Assembly (NCBI GenBank): GCA_030654835.1
Contig: JAURWS010000029.1
Span: 25,705-89,704 of the forward strand
Reading direction: 5' to 3'
From: Gammaproteobacteria bacterium
GTDB taxonomy: Bacteria > Pseudomonadota > Gammaproteobacteria > Pseudomonadales > Pseudohongiellaceae
Length of the DNA: 64,000 nucleotides
A model generated the notes under the pieces. The model saw nothing but the letters and a program-made list of their open reading frames with translations. It did not search any database and was not told where the DNA came from. The position numbers were made by a program, and so were the translations under genes. Within the stretch, counting starts at the first letter, position 1. Every line of letters starts with the position of its first letter. Below are positions 45,375 through 55,446 of this stretch, piece after piece.

Positions 45375-45880
45375 AGTGAATTTCGCCCGCCTGGAAGGGA
45401 CATGCCGAACTGAAGCCTGGCGTGAATGCACATGGTCGTTGTGCGGGTAAATGAGAATACTGATAACAATACGCCGACAGCATACAGCCGGTACATGTCA
45501 GCGCCATTACACGCGACTCAGCGCTGCAACATCAAGCGGTCTCCACTGCGAGACCCATTTCATGCATCAAATCATCGACTGCTGGTAGTTCTCAATACCG
45601 ATCTTGTCGATAGATTCCTTGACTCTCGATTCAACGGTTAGAGTGAGCCTTCAGGCCGCATTTGTCAAGCCAACAGACTTTCGTAACATATTGAAAATAA
45701 TGATAAACAAACTTATTACCGGTTGTGATTGCCATATTTGCCGCAGTCGGAGGCAACGCCGAGAGTAATGATTATTAACCGTATCCATGAGGGCATTTTG
45801 GCTCCCTCAGATGCCAACTCTTCATGCTAAGATGCCACCGCCAATAACACCTCAACGACACTGCACTCAAGGCTACAGGA
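45375..45880. other. 506-nt intergenic region with no gene recognised
   Basis: Between the divergent ppx and the glycosyltransferase. It is AT-richer than its flanks (45,670-45,790), which fits promoters for both genes, and contains an imperfect TGAGGG/CCCTCA hairpin near 45,788-45,811 without a T-run. I see no ORF with a ribosome site, no tRNA and no Pho box. Confidence 0.6.
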
Positions 45881-47800
45881 TTGAATAACCACAAACTGAA
45901 GAAAGGCCATTTGCCGATTGGCCGCTACCTGCTCGTTGGGTTGCTCCTGATTGCAGCATTGAAGATTACGCTGGCGACAGTGCTCGACCTGTACAGCGAC
46001 GAAATCTTTTACTGGCAGGCGTCAACCCGGCCAGCATTGGCCTACAGTGATCTCCCCTTCATGTCTGCCCTGCTCTCTGGCCTCGGCACGGCTCTGTTCG
46101 GGAACTCCGCTCTCGCGGTACGCGCGTTCTTCCTGCTGCTGGGATCCTCGATCCCCCTGCTGATCTATTGGGTGGCGAGTCCATTGATGCCTCGCCGTCA
46201 GGCACAGGAGGCAGCGACTCTGAGCCTGTGCCTGCCACTCGGTGCTTTTCTTGGCCTGCTGGCGGTACCCGACGTGCCTCTGCTGTTCTTTGGACTTTTG
46301 CTGATAGGTAGCCTGGAACGTGCCACGCGTCTCGATTCCATTCCGTTCTGGATCGCCACGGGGCTGGCCGCTGCGCTGGGCGTCAGCACCCATTACCGCT
46401 TCACCCTCTATATTCTGGCTGCCCTGATCTTTCTGGTAAGTTTTCGCAATCAGCACCGGCACTGGAAAAGTCCTGGCCTCTGGATCGCCCTCATCCTGTT
46501 GTTGCCCGGCCTCTATCCAAGCGTGATGTTCAACTTGAACAATCAACTCAGTGGTATCGATTACCATTTGCTGGAGCGGCACCCGTGGGAGTTTCAGACA
46601 GAGGGACTCTTGCACCCATTCAAGCAGGCCGTGCTGGTCACCCCTTTGCTGTATGGCGCCCTGCTCTACACCTTGTTCACGCTCCTTAAAAAAGCTCGAC
46701 GTGGCGACTCGCGTCACGGACTCTTTGCCATATTTGCCCTGGTCAATCTGGGTGTCTATCTGGTTCTCGCGCCCTGGGCCGACAACACACGTACCTCTAT
46801 TCACTGGCCGCTGTCCGGATATCTGCCGTTGCTGATTTTTCTCCCGGAAGCTCTGCGGGAAATCCATCAAAAACTCGCCGCACGCATCGGTCTGCAAAGA
46901 GCCAGCCGAGTGATCACCATCACCATCGCACTGGGGTTCACCGGTTCCGTGGTGGCTCTGTTGGGGGTCGGATCGCAGAGCATGCACGAGCAACTGCGCC
47001 CGATTCTAGGCAAGGGTGTACTCTCCAACAAGATGGCGGGCTGGCGAGAGCTGAGCGAACACGTCAACGAACTGATCGAGCGAGAAGCCGGAGGCACCGA
47101 ACTGATCGTCGTTACGGATAATTACTACACGGGTGCTCAGATTGAACTGGGGCTGGAGACCACACACTCCGTCTACAACATAGATACCGACAAGGCGATC
47201 CGTGATGGCAGGGCTGTGCAGTACGAACTCTGGGGTAACAATGCGACAGGACTGGCGAGTGAAGCGGGCAAGGATGCTCTCTTTATCAACGAGGACAGCA
47301 CCCTGACAATGCCAGACAAGATTGCAACCCTTGCGCGCGCCTGCAGCCAGTTCGCCAGCCTGGAGTTTATCGAGCAACTAATGCTTTTCGAGGGAGAGAA
47401 GTCATTCAGCTTCTATCGTGGACAACAGATAGGTGGCGCCTCGACCGGCGCCTGCCCTCTGCCCTCACTGGGCTGGCTGGATTTGCCCCAGCCCAAGCAG
47501 AAAGTATCCGGCACGTTGATGGTTTCCGGCTGGGTCATCAATGAAGGGCTGGGAGTCCGCAGTGTCGAAGTACTGATCAACGACCAGGTAGTCGGAATGG
47601 CCAACTACGGCATTCCCCGAGCCGACGTGGTGGAAGCGATGGCGGTGAAGACAGACCCGAACGCGCCTGACGTGGGTTTTGATGGAACCTTGGCATTACC
47701 CTCAATACTCGAAGGAAACGCCGAGTTGACTATACGGGTAACGGGGAATTCCGGAGAAATCCAGACATTTGGAGTCCGGCAAATAATGATAAGGCGCTAA
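45881..47800 (+). CDS. ArnT/PMT-like glycosyltransferase with an extra C-terminal domain
   Basis: The product has 639 residues. It is a GT-C enzyme using a lipid-phosphate sugar donor, with about 10-12 membrane helices (YLLVGLLLIAALKITLATVL, LALPLGAFLGLLAVPDV-like turn). The catalytic Asp-Glu follows in DLYSDEIFYWQ. The C-terminal 130 residues (VSGTLMVSGWVINEGLGVRS, VEVLINDQVVGMANYGIPRA, DVGFDGTLALPSILEGNAEL) form a soluble beta-domain that recalls a family of periplasmic 'GW...YG.pR.DV' modules and is not part of ArnT. The start is TTG at 45881 with AAGG 8 nt upstream; no ATG fits. The sugar and acceptor are unknown. Confidence 0.82.
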   Translation: MNNHKLKKGHLPIGRYLLVGLLLIAALKITLATVLDLYSDEIFYWQASTRPALAYSDLPFMSALLSGLGTALFGNSALAVRAFFLLLGSSIPLLIYWVASPLMPRRQAQEAATLSLCLPLGAFLGLLAVPDVPLLFFGLLLIGSLERATRLDSIPFWIATGLAAALGVSTHYRFTLYILAALIFLVSFRNQHRHWKSPGLWIALILLLPGLYPSVMFNLNNQLSGIDYHLLERHPWEFQTEGLLHPFKQAVLVTPLLYGALLYTLFTLLKKARRGDSRHGLFAIFALVNLGVYLVLAPWADNTRTSIHWPLSGYLPLLIFLPEALREIHQKLAARIGLQRASRVITITIALGFTGSVVALLGVGSQSMHEQLRPILGKGVLSNKMAGWRELSEHVNELIEREAGGTELIVVTDNYYTGAQIELGLETTHSVYNIDTDKAIRDGRAVQYELWGNNATGLASEAGKDALFINEDSTLTMPDKIATLARACSQFASLEFIEQLMLFEGEKSFSFYRGQQIGGASTGACPLPSLGWLDLPQPKQKVSGTLMVSGWVINEGLGVRSVEVLINDQVVGMANYGIPRADVVEAMAVKTDPNAPDVGFDGTLALPSILEGNAELTIRVTGNSGEIQTFGVRQIMIRR

Positions 47801-47838
47801 GAAAGCAAAGAGATTCAATGCCTGATGGCAGACGTCTA

Positions 47839-48777
47839 TCAGAAGGGATTTACGACTTCTACGGCGATCTTCCATTCACCTGATTCCGTGAATCGCCAGA
47901 ACCGCAGGTAATTGACAGCAAAATCAGAGCCATCAGCGGTCATCGTGCCATACGTGTATCCAACATCGCCCGACTCTGCCATATATACACCGCCTGGTTG
48001 ATGCGAAACCAAGGACATGGACGCTCGCTCGTCCATGAATGCCCCATACACCATGCCACCCGCTTCGCTGCCAATGCCTGGCGCCATTCCGGGAACATAA
48101 ACGCGCTGGTTGTCGAGCCCATAGCGCAACATCGCACGACGGCCTCCCCTGAAGTTGATAGCTCTGACGAAAAGATCTTCGGCCGCTACCAGAGACTCCA
48201 AGGTATTGTCTGCAGTCAGTGTGTCGGAAGCGGATTCCGCCAGTGCCTGTTCAGACTCCCTTAAATTGGCCTCAACATCAAGACTCAGCACGCCGGGGAC
48301 CCGAACTGTGATATCCGCTACCATGCGCCATTCACTGTCGAACTTGCGCCAGATGGTGACGAAGTGCCCGTGAACGCGCCGCAGCTCACCATCAGACTCC
48401 ATGGTGTAGCGGTAGGGACCTGTGGTCAGACCGAGGTCTCCCGCACGTGAAAATTCAATGTAGTTAGCGCGCGATTCGAGCGTAGCGCTCCCGCGACTAG
48501 GATCAACAGCCTGGTAGGTTCCCTCTGCTCCGACGGGGCCACGTCGAAAGACAACGGCGCCCTCACCAAATGCGTTCAGAAATGCCTGATTGAAACCCTG
48601 AATTCTTGAACGTTCAGCGAGCTTGCTATCAGTCTCTATGAGGCTCCGCCAAATCGTCGCCGGCTCGTCTGCCAGCACAACTTCGCGTGCACCGATCTGT
48701 GCAGGAACTTGCGCTACTACAGGAGCTGTAGCAACAAAGGCGAGGGACGCCAGAAGTGCAACTTGTAACGATTTCAT
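47839..48777 (-). CDS. Exported protein with two NTF2/SnoaL-like domains
   Basis: The product has 312 residues. A signal peptide (MKSLQVALLASLAFVATAPV) is followed by two similar segments that each fit a DUF4440/SnoaL-like fold. The first is LADEPATIWRSLIETDSKLA through HGHFVTIWRKFDSEWRMVAD. The second is NTLESLVAAEDLFVRAINFR through YLRFWRFTESGEWKIAVEVV. The two share the ending W+KFdSEWRM / WRFTESGEWKI. Such domains often bind or isomerise small molecules, but no catalytic residue is identified. Function unknown. Convergent with the glycosyltransferase; ATG 48777 is preceded by only a weak site. Confidence 0.72.
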   Translation of the reverse strand: MKSLQVALLASLAFVATAPVVAQVPAQIGAREVVLADEPATIWRSLIETDSKLAERSRIQGFNQAFLNAFGEGAVVFRRGPVGAEGTYQAVDPSRGSATLESRANYIEFSRAGDLGLTTGPYRYTMESDGELRRVHGHFVTIWRKFDSEWRMVADITVRVPGVLSLDVEANLRESEQALAESASDTLTADNTLESLVAAEDLFVRAINFRGGRRAMLRYGLDNQRVYVPGMAPGIGSEAGGMVYGAFMDERASMSLVSHQPGGVYMAESGDVGYTYGTMTADGSDFAVNYLRFWRFTESGEWKIAVEVVNPF

Positions 48778-48958
48778 GGTTACACCACTTTTAGATCGCT
48801 CTGGTTTCGCACCAGTTTGGGACTGAAGTATGTACCATTAAATTAAGCAGGTACAGTCGTTGCCGGAAATATTACCGCCCGCAGTCTCTGAAAAAGAGAC
48901 ACGAGCAGCCCGGCATCAGGTCCAGGCGACGCATTGCTCGGCGCACCTGCGCCAGCAA

Positions 48959-50737
48959 TCATTTGAAGCGGCGATTATGACCAGACAGATCATCACCAAG
49001 GCGGAACTGACCCACCAGTTCATTGAGTGACACCAGCAACTCATTCACGTCACGGTGGTAATTCTGGCACTCTTTGTAGTCATCTGCATTGAGCTTGCCA
49101 TCGCCTGCAATCTTGACACTGCTCTTGGCAATTTCATCAGTGACATCTGACTGTTGCTTGACTGCTGCTGCAATATCACGATTGCGGTTGGCGATCAGTT
49201 CCACCGATTCCAACACTGAGCCGAGTAACTCATTCGCCGAATTGGCTGCACCCACGCAGTCCCTGGAGAGGCTCACACCGTTGTCCATGGCCGAGACAAT
49301 TTCTGAGGTATTGGCCTGCAGATTCTCGATAATAATATTTATCTCCTGAGTGGATGACTGGGTCTTCTGCGCCAGACTGCGAACTTCATCTGCCACGACA
49401 GCAAATCCACGCCCCTGCTCACCCGCCCGGGCCGCTTCGATCGCGGCATTCAATGCCAGCAGGTTGGTCTGCTCCGCAATGCCTTTGATGACTTCCAGTA
49501 CGGAATTGACTTTTTCATTGTGATTTCGCATGTCATGTACTTTCTGCTGGATAGAGGACAGTGAACCAGACAGTTTCTCGACCGACGTGCGCGTCTTTGA
49601 TACCGCCATAGTCGCCTTCTGAGTGGCTCCGTTGGCTTCTGTGGCGGCCTCGACGCTAGCCTGCGCACCATCAGCCACATCGGCCACATCGGCCAGCGAA
49701 GATGATAGCTCTGTCGTAGAGGAAGCCAGCATTTCTGTTTCGGTCAGTTGTGCTGCAGAACGATGCGCGGTGCGCTCAATCATCACCGAGAACTGTCCGG
49801 ACTTCAGGGTGACCTCCTGATTGGTCTCCAGAACCTGACGAATAATGGAACTGAGCTTGCCAACGAAAGTGTTGAAGCCTCTACCCAGTTCTGAAAGCTC
49901 ATCCTGGCCGGAATCGCTAAGGCGTCGAGATAGATCGCCAGAACCCTCCGCAATGTCTTTCATGTACAGGTTGGCCTGCTGCAGTGGTTGGGTGATGGAT
50001 CTGGAGATCATCAGTGCACAGATGCTCAATGCCGCCAATATGAACACGATTACCAACGCAGACTGCAGAGCCCAGGCAATAAAGTCGGCCGTCACGTCAT
50101 TGAGATAAATGCCGTTGATGATAACCCATCCCCAAGGTTCGAAGAGCTCGGAGTAAACACGCTTCAATTCGGCGTTAGGGTTGGCTAAAGGGTGATCTAC
50201 GAAGGTCAATGAGTGATAGCCGAATTCAGCTTCAGTTGCGTAGAGATACTCAGAAAATCCAGTGTAACGATCGCCTGTATAGCGATGAATGATATCGGGC
50301 ATGGCTGGAGAGGCGTCACGATAGCCGCTTTGCTCCATCCGTTGCTCCTGGGTAATCGCCGCCTGTTGCATACGTGCCCTGACTTCCTCATCAGTGCCTG
50401 TATAAACGTCGCTGCCCAGAATCGGGTGGGCAACCAATTGCCCCTCTTGATGATAGACAAGGATATAGTTTCGCTCATCAACCGCAGACTTATTGACCAT
50501 CTCCCTGCCGAGACGCTTGGCTTCAACCTCATCAAGCTCACCGGCCTGCACTTTTTCATAGAGGCCAGCGAGGTAATGGTGAACTGTCTTGACCTCGTTG
50601 ACACTGCCCTGTTCAAGCTGCTCAATGAACTTGATCCGCGCCTGCAACAGCAATGTGGCACTCAAGCCAAGGATTGCCAACACGCTGAGCATGACTATGA
50701 TCCAGATTTTTAAGCGAATAGTCAGATTTTTTAACAT
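48959..50737 (-). CDS. Methyl-accepting chemotaxis protein with sCache sensor
   Basis: The product has 592 residues. Membrane helices (IRLKIWIIVMLSVLAILGLS and ALVIVFILAALSICALMISR) enclose a periplasmic single-cache domain (residues about 35-190) with YILVYHQEGQLVAHPILGSD and the end WGWVIINGIYLNDV. A HAMP domain follows (SRSITQPLQQANLYMKDIAE) and then the long signalling hairpin with the conserved tip VIKGIAEQTNLLALNAAIEA, then AGEQGRGFAVVADEVRSLAQ. No pentapeptide tether is seen at the C-terminus. GGAG lies 7 nt before the ATG at 50737, chosen over one 45 nt upstream. The ligand is unknown; sCache domains often bind small organic acids. No other che gene is in the window. Confidence 0.95.
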   Translation of the reverse strand: MLKNLTIRLKIWIIVMLSVLAILGLSATLLLQARIKFIEQLEQGSVNEVKTVHHYLAGLYEKVQAGELDEVEAKRLGREMVNKSAVDERNYILVYHQEGQLVAHPILGSDVYTGTDEEVRARMQQAAITQEQRMEQSGYRDASPAMPDIIHRYTGDRYTGFSEYLYATEAEFGYHSLTFVDHPLANPNAELKRVYSELFEPWGWVIINGIYLNDVTADFIAWALQSALVIVFILAALSICALMISRSITQPLQQANLYMKDIAEGSGDLSRRLSDSGQDELSELGRGFNTFVGKLSSIIRQVLETNQEVTLKSGQFSVMIERTAHRSAAQLTETEMLASSTTELSSSLADVADVADGAQASVEAATEANGATQKATMAVSKTRTSVEKLSGSLSSIQQKVHDMRNHNEKVNSVLEVIKGIAEQTNLLALNAAIEAARAGEQGRGFAVVADEVRSLAQKTQSSTQEINIIIENLQANTSEIVSAMDNGVSLSRDCVGAANSANELLGSVLESVELIANRNRDIAAAVKQQSDVTDEIAKSSVKIAGDGKLNADDYKECQNYHRDVNELLVSLNELVGQFRLGDDLSGHNRRFK

Positions 50738-50955
50738 GGGAGTCTCCAGCTGACTTCTTGTAATGGGCAATAAGCACTGCATAGATTTCAGTATTACGAT
50801 TAAATAGCGACCATGTCCTCGAATTCATTAGCCGCCCACACATGCTTTTTCCACACCGCCTCAAACCTGCCCTGCCACACCCCCACAACTCCTTGAATTA
50901 AAAGCAAAAGTAAACTAAGCTCCAGGCGTGATCTCTGCCACGCCGGTATCCGAAA

Positions 50956-53900
50956 TTGCGATCCCTGATACTTCCAAGAATGCTCTGCCTGCTCCTCCTG
51001 TGCGCCTGCTCAGGAGCGCTCGCCCAGCCTGTGAGTGTGCGCGCCGAGGTTGCCCGGCAGCCTGTCGCCCCATTCACTGAGTATTACGAGGATCCCACTG
51101 GTCGACTCACAATCGAAGATGTTGCCTCCCCCGAATTCAACGTCAATTTCATCGGAAATGTCACTGACGATTTACATTTCGGTCTCACCCGTTCGACATA
51201 TTGGATACGATTCAATATCGACTGGAATACGTCGGCACTTGAGAACATATGGGTTCTGGAGGTCGGTCCACCCAAGCATGTCGAGGGAATTGCCCGCAGC
51301 GGCGCGGACGTCTTCGTACTTGATGCCACTGGCAACCATATAGTCCGCCAGCGTTTTGGCAGTTACGACAATCCGCGAGAACTCAAGACTCTCACGGGTG
51401 GCTTCGCCTTAAATTTGAACCCTGCGACGGACCGGCAGGTGTACCTGCGGATAGAGACTGCACGGGACTTGCGTGTCCCCATCACTCTCTGGCAGCAAAG
51501 CGCGTTCCGCGAGAGCGAGCTAATTGCCAACCTCGCACTGGGAATCTCCTACGGCATACTGCTGGCGATGATCTTTTACAATCTGTTCCTGTTTTTTTCG
51601 ATCCGAGAAAGTTCCTATTTCTATTATGTGCTTGCCATTGTTTGCCAGCTTGCGTTTCTGTTTCTGGACTCCAAACACGCGCGCTACATCAACGATTCGC
51701 TGTGGATCAACCCTTGGCTGATCAATATGGCCGAAAGAGATATCTATATATTCCTTGGAATAACAACTCTGCAGTTCCATCGCTGTTTACTGCAGGTCTG
51801 GACTTATAATCCCTCGCTGGATCGGTTGATCAGAGGGTTGATGGCTGCATTCGTGCTCATACTTCCCGTTTCTCTGCTCAACGACGAAAAGGTGTTTCAA
51901 AGTCTCTATCTGACGTTGATTATTGCGGCGATTCTGTTGGTGATATTTACCAATATCGATGGGATCCGACGTGGCATTGAGACCGCAAAGGTGCATCTGA
52001 TCGCGACTTCCATCGCGCTTTTGGGTGCCAGCGTGCAGATGTCCTATCAGGTATGGAATCTGCTGCCGAGCCTTTGGATCACGGCAAATGCTTACAAGAT
52101 CAGCCTGCTCGTCCATACCCTGCTGCTTTCCTTCGGGCTCGCGTTCCGCTACAACATGCTCCGCAAGGAAAAGGAACATGCTCAGTGGCTGGCCATCGAA
52201 AATCTTCGCAAATCGGATCGCATCAAAGATGAGCTTCTCGCCAACATCTCACACGAGTTAAGAACCCCCGTGTACGGCATCAACGGACTGGCTGAGATGG
52301 CACTGCGCAGCGCGAACAACGCAGATGGCAATGCTGCACGAACCGTCAAACACAACCTCGAATTGATCAGCTCAAGCGGTGCCAGACTTATCGGTCTGAT
52401 AGACAACCTGCTGGATTTTTCGGCAGTTCGTCACAACGCCTTGCCACTCAATTTGAAGGCGGTCGATCTGCGCAGTCTTGTCAGCCTCGTTATGGCCATC
52501 AACGCGCCGATGGCAGCGGAGAAATCTCTCAACGTCATCAACAACATTCCCTCGGACCTGCCTCCGGTGTTGGCTGACGAGGATCGCCTCCATCAAGTGC
52601 TGTTGAATCTTGTTTCCAATGCGACCAAGTTCACCGATTCCGGAGAAGTTCGAATCTCTGCCAGCCTTGTGCAGCCCGACAGCATACGCATTACCGTTAG
52701 CGACACGGGCCGGGGTATTTCTAGGGCGGATCAGAACGTCATATTCAATGCTTTTGAAAAGGGAGCTGGCACATCGGACGGACGTGGCGGCATTGGTCTG
52801 GGTCTCGCTATATCAAGAAGCCTTGTGAAATTACACGGGAGTGATCTGACCGTTCACAGTGAGCCCGGCAAGGGCTCACACTTCAGTTTTGTGCTGCCCA
52901 CAGCAGAGGTATCACGACATAAACTGAGCCCGACGGCCAACCATCTGCTGATCAGGCGCTCTGATTCTTCACTCGCACCGATGCCGGATGGCCCAATCGA
53001 AATCGCTGCTTCGCAAAGCGCAATGGATAAGTCTGGAAAGTACAAGGCCCGAATCCTGATTGTGGACGACGAATCCACCAATCGGATACTGATGACTCAG
53101 CAACTGGAAAGTTACACAGTGGAGCAGGCCAGCAGTGGCCCAGAGGCGATCGCCGCCATACACAGGCAGAAGCCCGATATGATCCTGCTGGATCTGATGA
53201 TGCCCGGCATGAATGGCTATGAGACCTGCCAAACCATACGCAAACTCTACAGCCCGGCAGAATTGCCAATTGTCATCGTAACGGCACGAAATCACCTTGA
53301 AGACCTCACACATGGTTTTCAGACTGGCGCCAACGATTTTCTATCCAAGCCATTCTACGCAGAGGAGCTAATCGCGCGGGTCTCGAACCAGTTGAAACTG
53401 GTGGAATTGCAGCGCGTCGATCTCGACAACGCTAGGCTGAAAGATCAGATAGCGGGCTATGTCGAAGCGGACCAGCAACTGCGTGCCGCTACGCAGCAAA
53501 TGCAACAACTGCTGGAAGGCATCTCGGCAGGCATTATCGCCTTTACATACCCAGGTGTGATCACCTACCTGAATCAACGCGCCGCACAATACCTTGGTGG
53601 TCCGACAGATGGACTGCGGGGGCAATTGCTTACCAGGATATTGCCTGCTGGCAAAGCCAATGAACCCGTGCTGAAGATACTGTCAGCGTGGGAAGCAGGC
53701 GACCCGATTGCGGACGGCGGACAATCTCTCGACATTGAAATTTGCCTCCCGGAACAAGTGGCCCGAGATGCCAACCCAAAGTTGAAAGCTCGATTCTCAC
53801 TGCTGAGTGACGACGACAGTACTGGCGCCCTCATTCTGGAACCCATAATCACTGGCACGGCTGAAGCAGCGGCGCACAAAGACGATATTGATATATTGCA

Positions 53901-54384
53901 AGTGCTGGAAATGGCTCAAAGGCATGTACGCAATCTGAGCTCACGCTTGAAAGTGCTGACGCCTCACGAACTGCAGGAGCTACCCGAGCTGTTTGAGAGG
54001 TTGAGTGGTCTAAACGCGACCCTGGACCTGCTGGACAAAGAGCTGCCATCCGTATCAGTGCAAGACGACGTTCGCCAACAGCTGGTTACGCTGATGCAGC
54101 TGACTCTACGTACCTGGGAAGCCACCACCAACAAGACCAAGATCGAACTGGCCGAGGACAGTAATATCTGGGTGGTCAGCATCGACGAGGGGCGCTTGAG
54201 GACCCGAACCTTTGATCGCTATCTCCGCCTGGAATTACTGCCACGTATACCGCGCTGGCGAGAGGTGGTGCGAACAACCTATTTCGTGCTCGCCAATCCA
54301 GATATCGAGCCGGAGGCTCGCAAATTTCTGGAGTCTGAACTCAACAAAACCAAGGCGCTACTGCACGCAGCTGCCATAAACTAG
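50956..54384 (+). CDS. Large hybrid histidine kinase with 7TM-DISM sensor
   Basis: The product has 1142 residues. Order: signal peptide (MLCLLLLCACSGALAQP), 7TMR-DISMED2 beta-domain (30-170), seven membrane helices (about 180-405). Then come HisKA with the phospho-His in LLANISHELRTPVYGINGLA, HATPase (VLLNLVSNATKFTDSGEVRI, GIGLGLAISRSLV), and a receiver (IVDDESTNRILM, DMILLDLMMPGMNGYETCQ, FLSKPFYAEEL). A PAS-like segment follows (LLEGISAGIIAFTYPGVITY), and a final 250 residues end RIPRWREVVRTTYFVLANPD. The tail beyond the PAS has no family I can name. Start: TTG 50956 gives MRSLILPRMLC; ATG 50980 lies within. No response regulator gene follows directly, so output may be through its own tail or a distant partner. 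Confidence 0.9.
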   Translation: MRSLILPRMLCLLLLCACSGALAQPVSVRAEVARQPVAPFTEYYEDPTGRLTIEDVASPEFNVNFIGNVTDDLHFGLTRSTYWIRFNIDWNTSALENIWVLEVGPPKHVEGIARSGADVFVLDATGNHIVRQRFGSYDNPRELKTLTGGFALNLNPATDRQVYLRIETARDLRVPITLWQQSAFRESELIANLALGISYGILLAMIFYNLFLFFSIRESSYFYYVLAIVCQLAFLFLDSKHARYINDSLWINPWLINMAERDIYIFLGITTLQFHRCLLQVWTYNPSLDRLIRGLMAAFVLILPVSLLNDEKVFQSLYLTLIIAAILLVIFTNIDGIRRGIETAKVHLIATSIALLGASVQMSYQVWNLLPSLWITANAYKISLLVHTLLLSFGLAFRYNMLRKEKEHAQWLAIENLRKSDRIKDELLANISHELRTPVYGINGLAEMALRSANNADGNAARTVKHNLELISSSGARLIGLIDNLLDFSAVRHNALPLNLKAVDLRSLVSLVMAINAPMAAEKSLNVINNIPSDLPPVLADEDRLHQVLLNLVSNATKFTDSGEVRISASLVQPDSIRITVSDTGRGISRADQNVIFNAFEKGAGTSDGRGGIGLGLAISRSLVKLHGSDLTVHSEPGKGSHFSFVLPTAEVSRHKLSPTANHLLIRRSDSSLAPMPDGPIEIAASQSAMDKSGKYKARILIVDDESTNRILMTQQLESYTVEQASSGPEAIAAIHRQKPDMILLDLMMPGMNGYETCQTIRKLYSPAELPIVIVTARNHLEDLTHGFQTGANDFLSKPFYAEELIARVSNQLKLVELQRVDLDNARLKDQIAGYVEADQQLRAATQQMQQLLEGISAGIIAFTYPGVITYLNQRAAQYLGGPTDGLRGQLLTRILPAGKANEPVLKILSAWEAGDPIADGGQSLDIEICLPEQVARDANPKLKARFSLLSDDDSTGALILEPIITGTAEAAAHKDDIDILQVLEMAQRHVRNLSSRLKVLTPHELQELPELFERLSGLNATLDLLDKELPSVSVQDDVRQQLVTLMQLTLRTWEATTNKTKIELAEDSNIWVVSIDEGRLRTRTFDRYLRLELLPRIPRWREVVRTTYFVLANPDIEPEARKFLESELNKTKALLHAAAIN

Positions 54385-54529
54385 CCCTCAATCCACCCTG
54401 ATTGTGAAGTGACATATGTTTAATGATGACAGTAACATGAACATGTCGGCACTTCCGGAACCCGCCCCTTAGCCTTTCCGCCTGCGCTCAGCGCACGAAA
54501 GTCGACATCCCCAGAATAAGGACCTATCG

Positions 54530-55426
54530 ATGTATCTGCGGCATTTCGGCTTATCCCAATCGCCTTTCTCTGCGACACCCGACACCCAGTTTTTTCTGGA
54601 GCTGAATAATGCCGGATTTTTGTTCAGAGAGTTAATCCAGACCGTCAATCAAAGCGATAGCTTTGTTGCTGTTATAGGCGAACCTGGAATAGGAAAATCA
54701 ACCCTCTACAGGAAATTGCTGAAGGCACTCCAGTGCCACAAGAGCCGTTATGCAGTGCTGGGGCTGGCCCATCCCCCTCTCAACGAATCTATTTTGTATG
54801 CCGCCATTGGCCAGGCGCTTGCCGTCCAAAGGAAGCCCTCCGCTACGTTTAGAGACCGGGTTATAAAAGCATTGGAATGTCTGGCCGCCAACGACAAGCG
54901 TGTTGTGCTGTTAATTGATGAAGCGCAAGCCATGCCAGAGAAGGCTCTAGGAGCGCTGCACTCGCTTTCAGAGCACAGGTATCAGGGCCGTAACCTGCTG
55001 CAGATAACTCTTTTTGCGCAGCAGGAATTGAATTCGTTGCTTGCCAGACCGCGCCTCCACTTTCTGCGAGAGCGCATGACGGCAACCCACGTGCTGCATC
55101 CAATCGATGAAGAAAAAATACTGCAATACGTCAACTTGCGTCTGCAGAAATGCGATCGACAAGGTGAATCACTGTTTTCAGAAAAAGCCATCACCTTGCT
55201 TGCCAGGGCCAGCGGAGGCGTACCACGCCTGATTAATCTCCTGGCCCACAAGGGGATGATGCTGGCCTTCGCAGAAGGAGTCGATTTTGTCGACGACGGG
55301 CATATGAATGCCGCAATCAAAGACACAGTTTCAGCCAATCACTCCGCAAAGCACTACTCAAAACACTCCAAAGACAGTTGGCTTAATCGCATGAAGGCGA
55401 TTGTCAGTAGTTCCTCTGCAACATAG
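54530..55426 (+). CDS. AAA+ ATPase of the ExeA/MshM/GspA type
   Basis: The product has 298 residues. It has the family start MYLRHFGLSQSPFSATPDTQ, Walker A VIGEPGIGKSTLYRKLL, Walker B VVLLIDEAQAM, sensor-1 area LLQITLFAQQEL, and the lid LARASGGVPRLINLLAHKGM. Proteins of this type assemble pilus or secretion machinery, as MshM does for MSHA pili and ExeA for type II secretion through peptidoglycan. ExeA's C-terminal peptidoglycan-binding part is missing here, as in MshM. AAGGA lies 7 nt before the ATG. No msh or gsp gene is nearby, so it stands alone and its partner is unknown. A weakly basic tail (HSAKHYSKHSKDSWLNRM) follows the core. Confidence 0.9.
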   Translation: MYLRHFGLSQSPFSATPDTQFFLELNNAGFLFRELIQTVNQSDSFVAVIGEPGIGKSTLYRKLLKALQCHKSRYAVLGLAHPPLNESILYAAIGQALAVQRKPSATFRDRVIKALECLAANDKRVVLLIDEAQAMPEKALGALHSLSEHRYQGRNLLQITLFAQQELNSLLARPRLHFLRERMTATHVLHPIDEEKILQYVNLRLQKCDRQGESLFSEKAITLLARASGGVPRLINLLAHKGMMLAFAEGVDFVDDGHMNAAIKDTVSANHSAKHYSKHSKDSWLNRMKAIVSSSSAT

Positions 55427-55446
55427 CCCCGGACGACTGACATTTC

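Noticed and set aside
45460..45780. Fur-box-like AT-rich stretches (GATAACAAT, AATGATTATTAA) between ppx and the glycosyltransferase
   Set aside because: They match only parts of the 19-nt Fur consensus and lie in a generally AT-rich promoter region.
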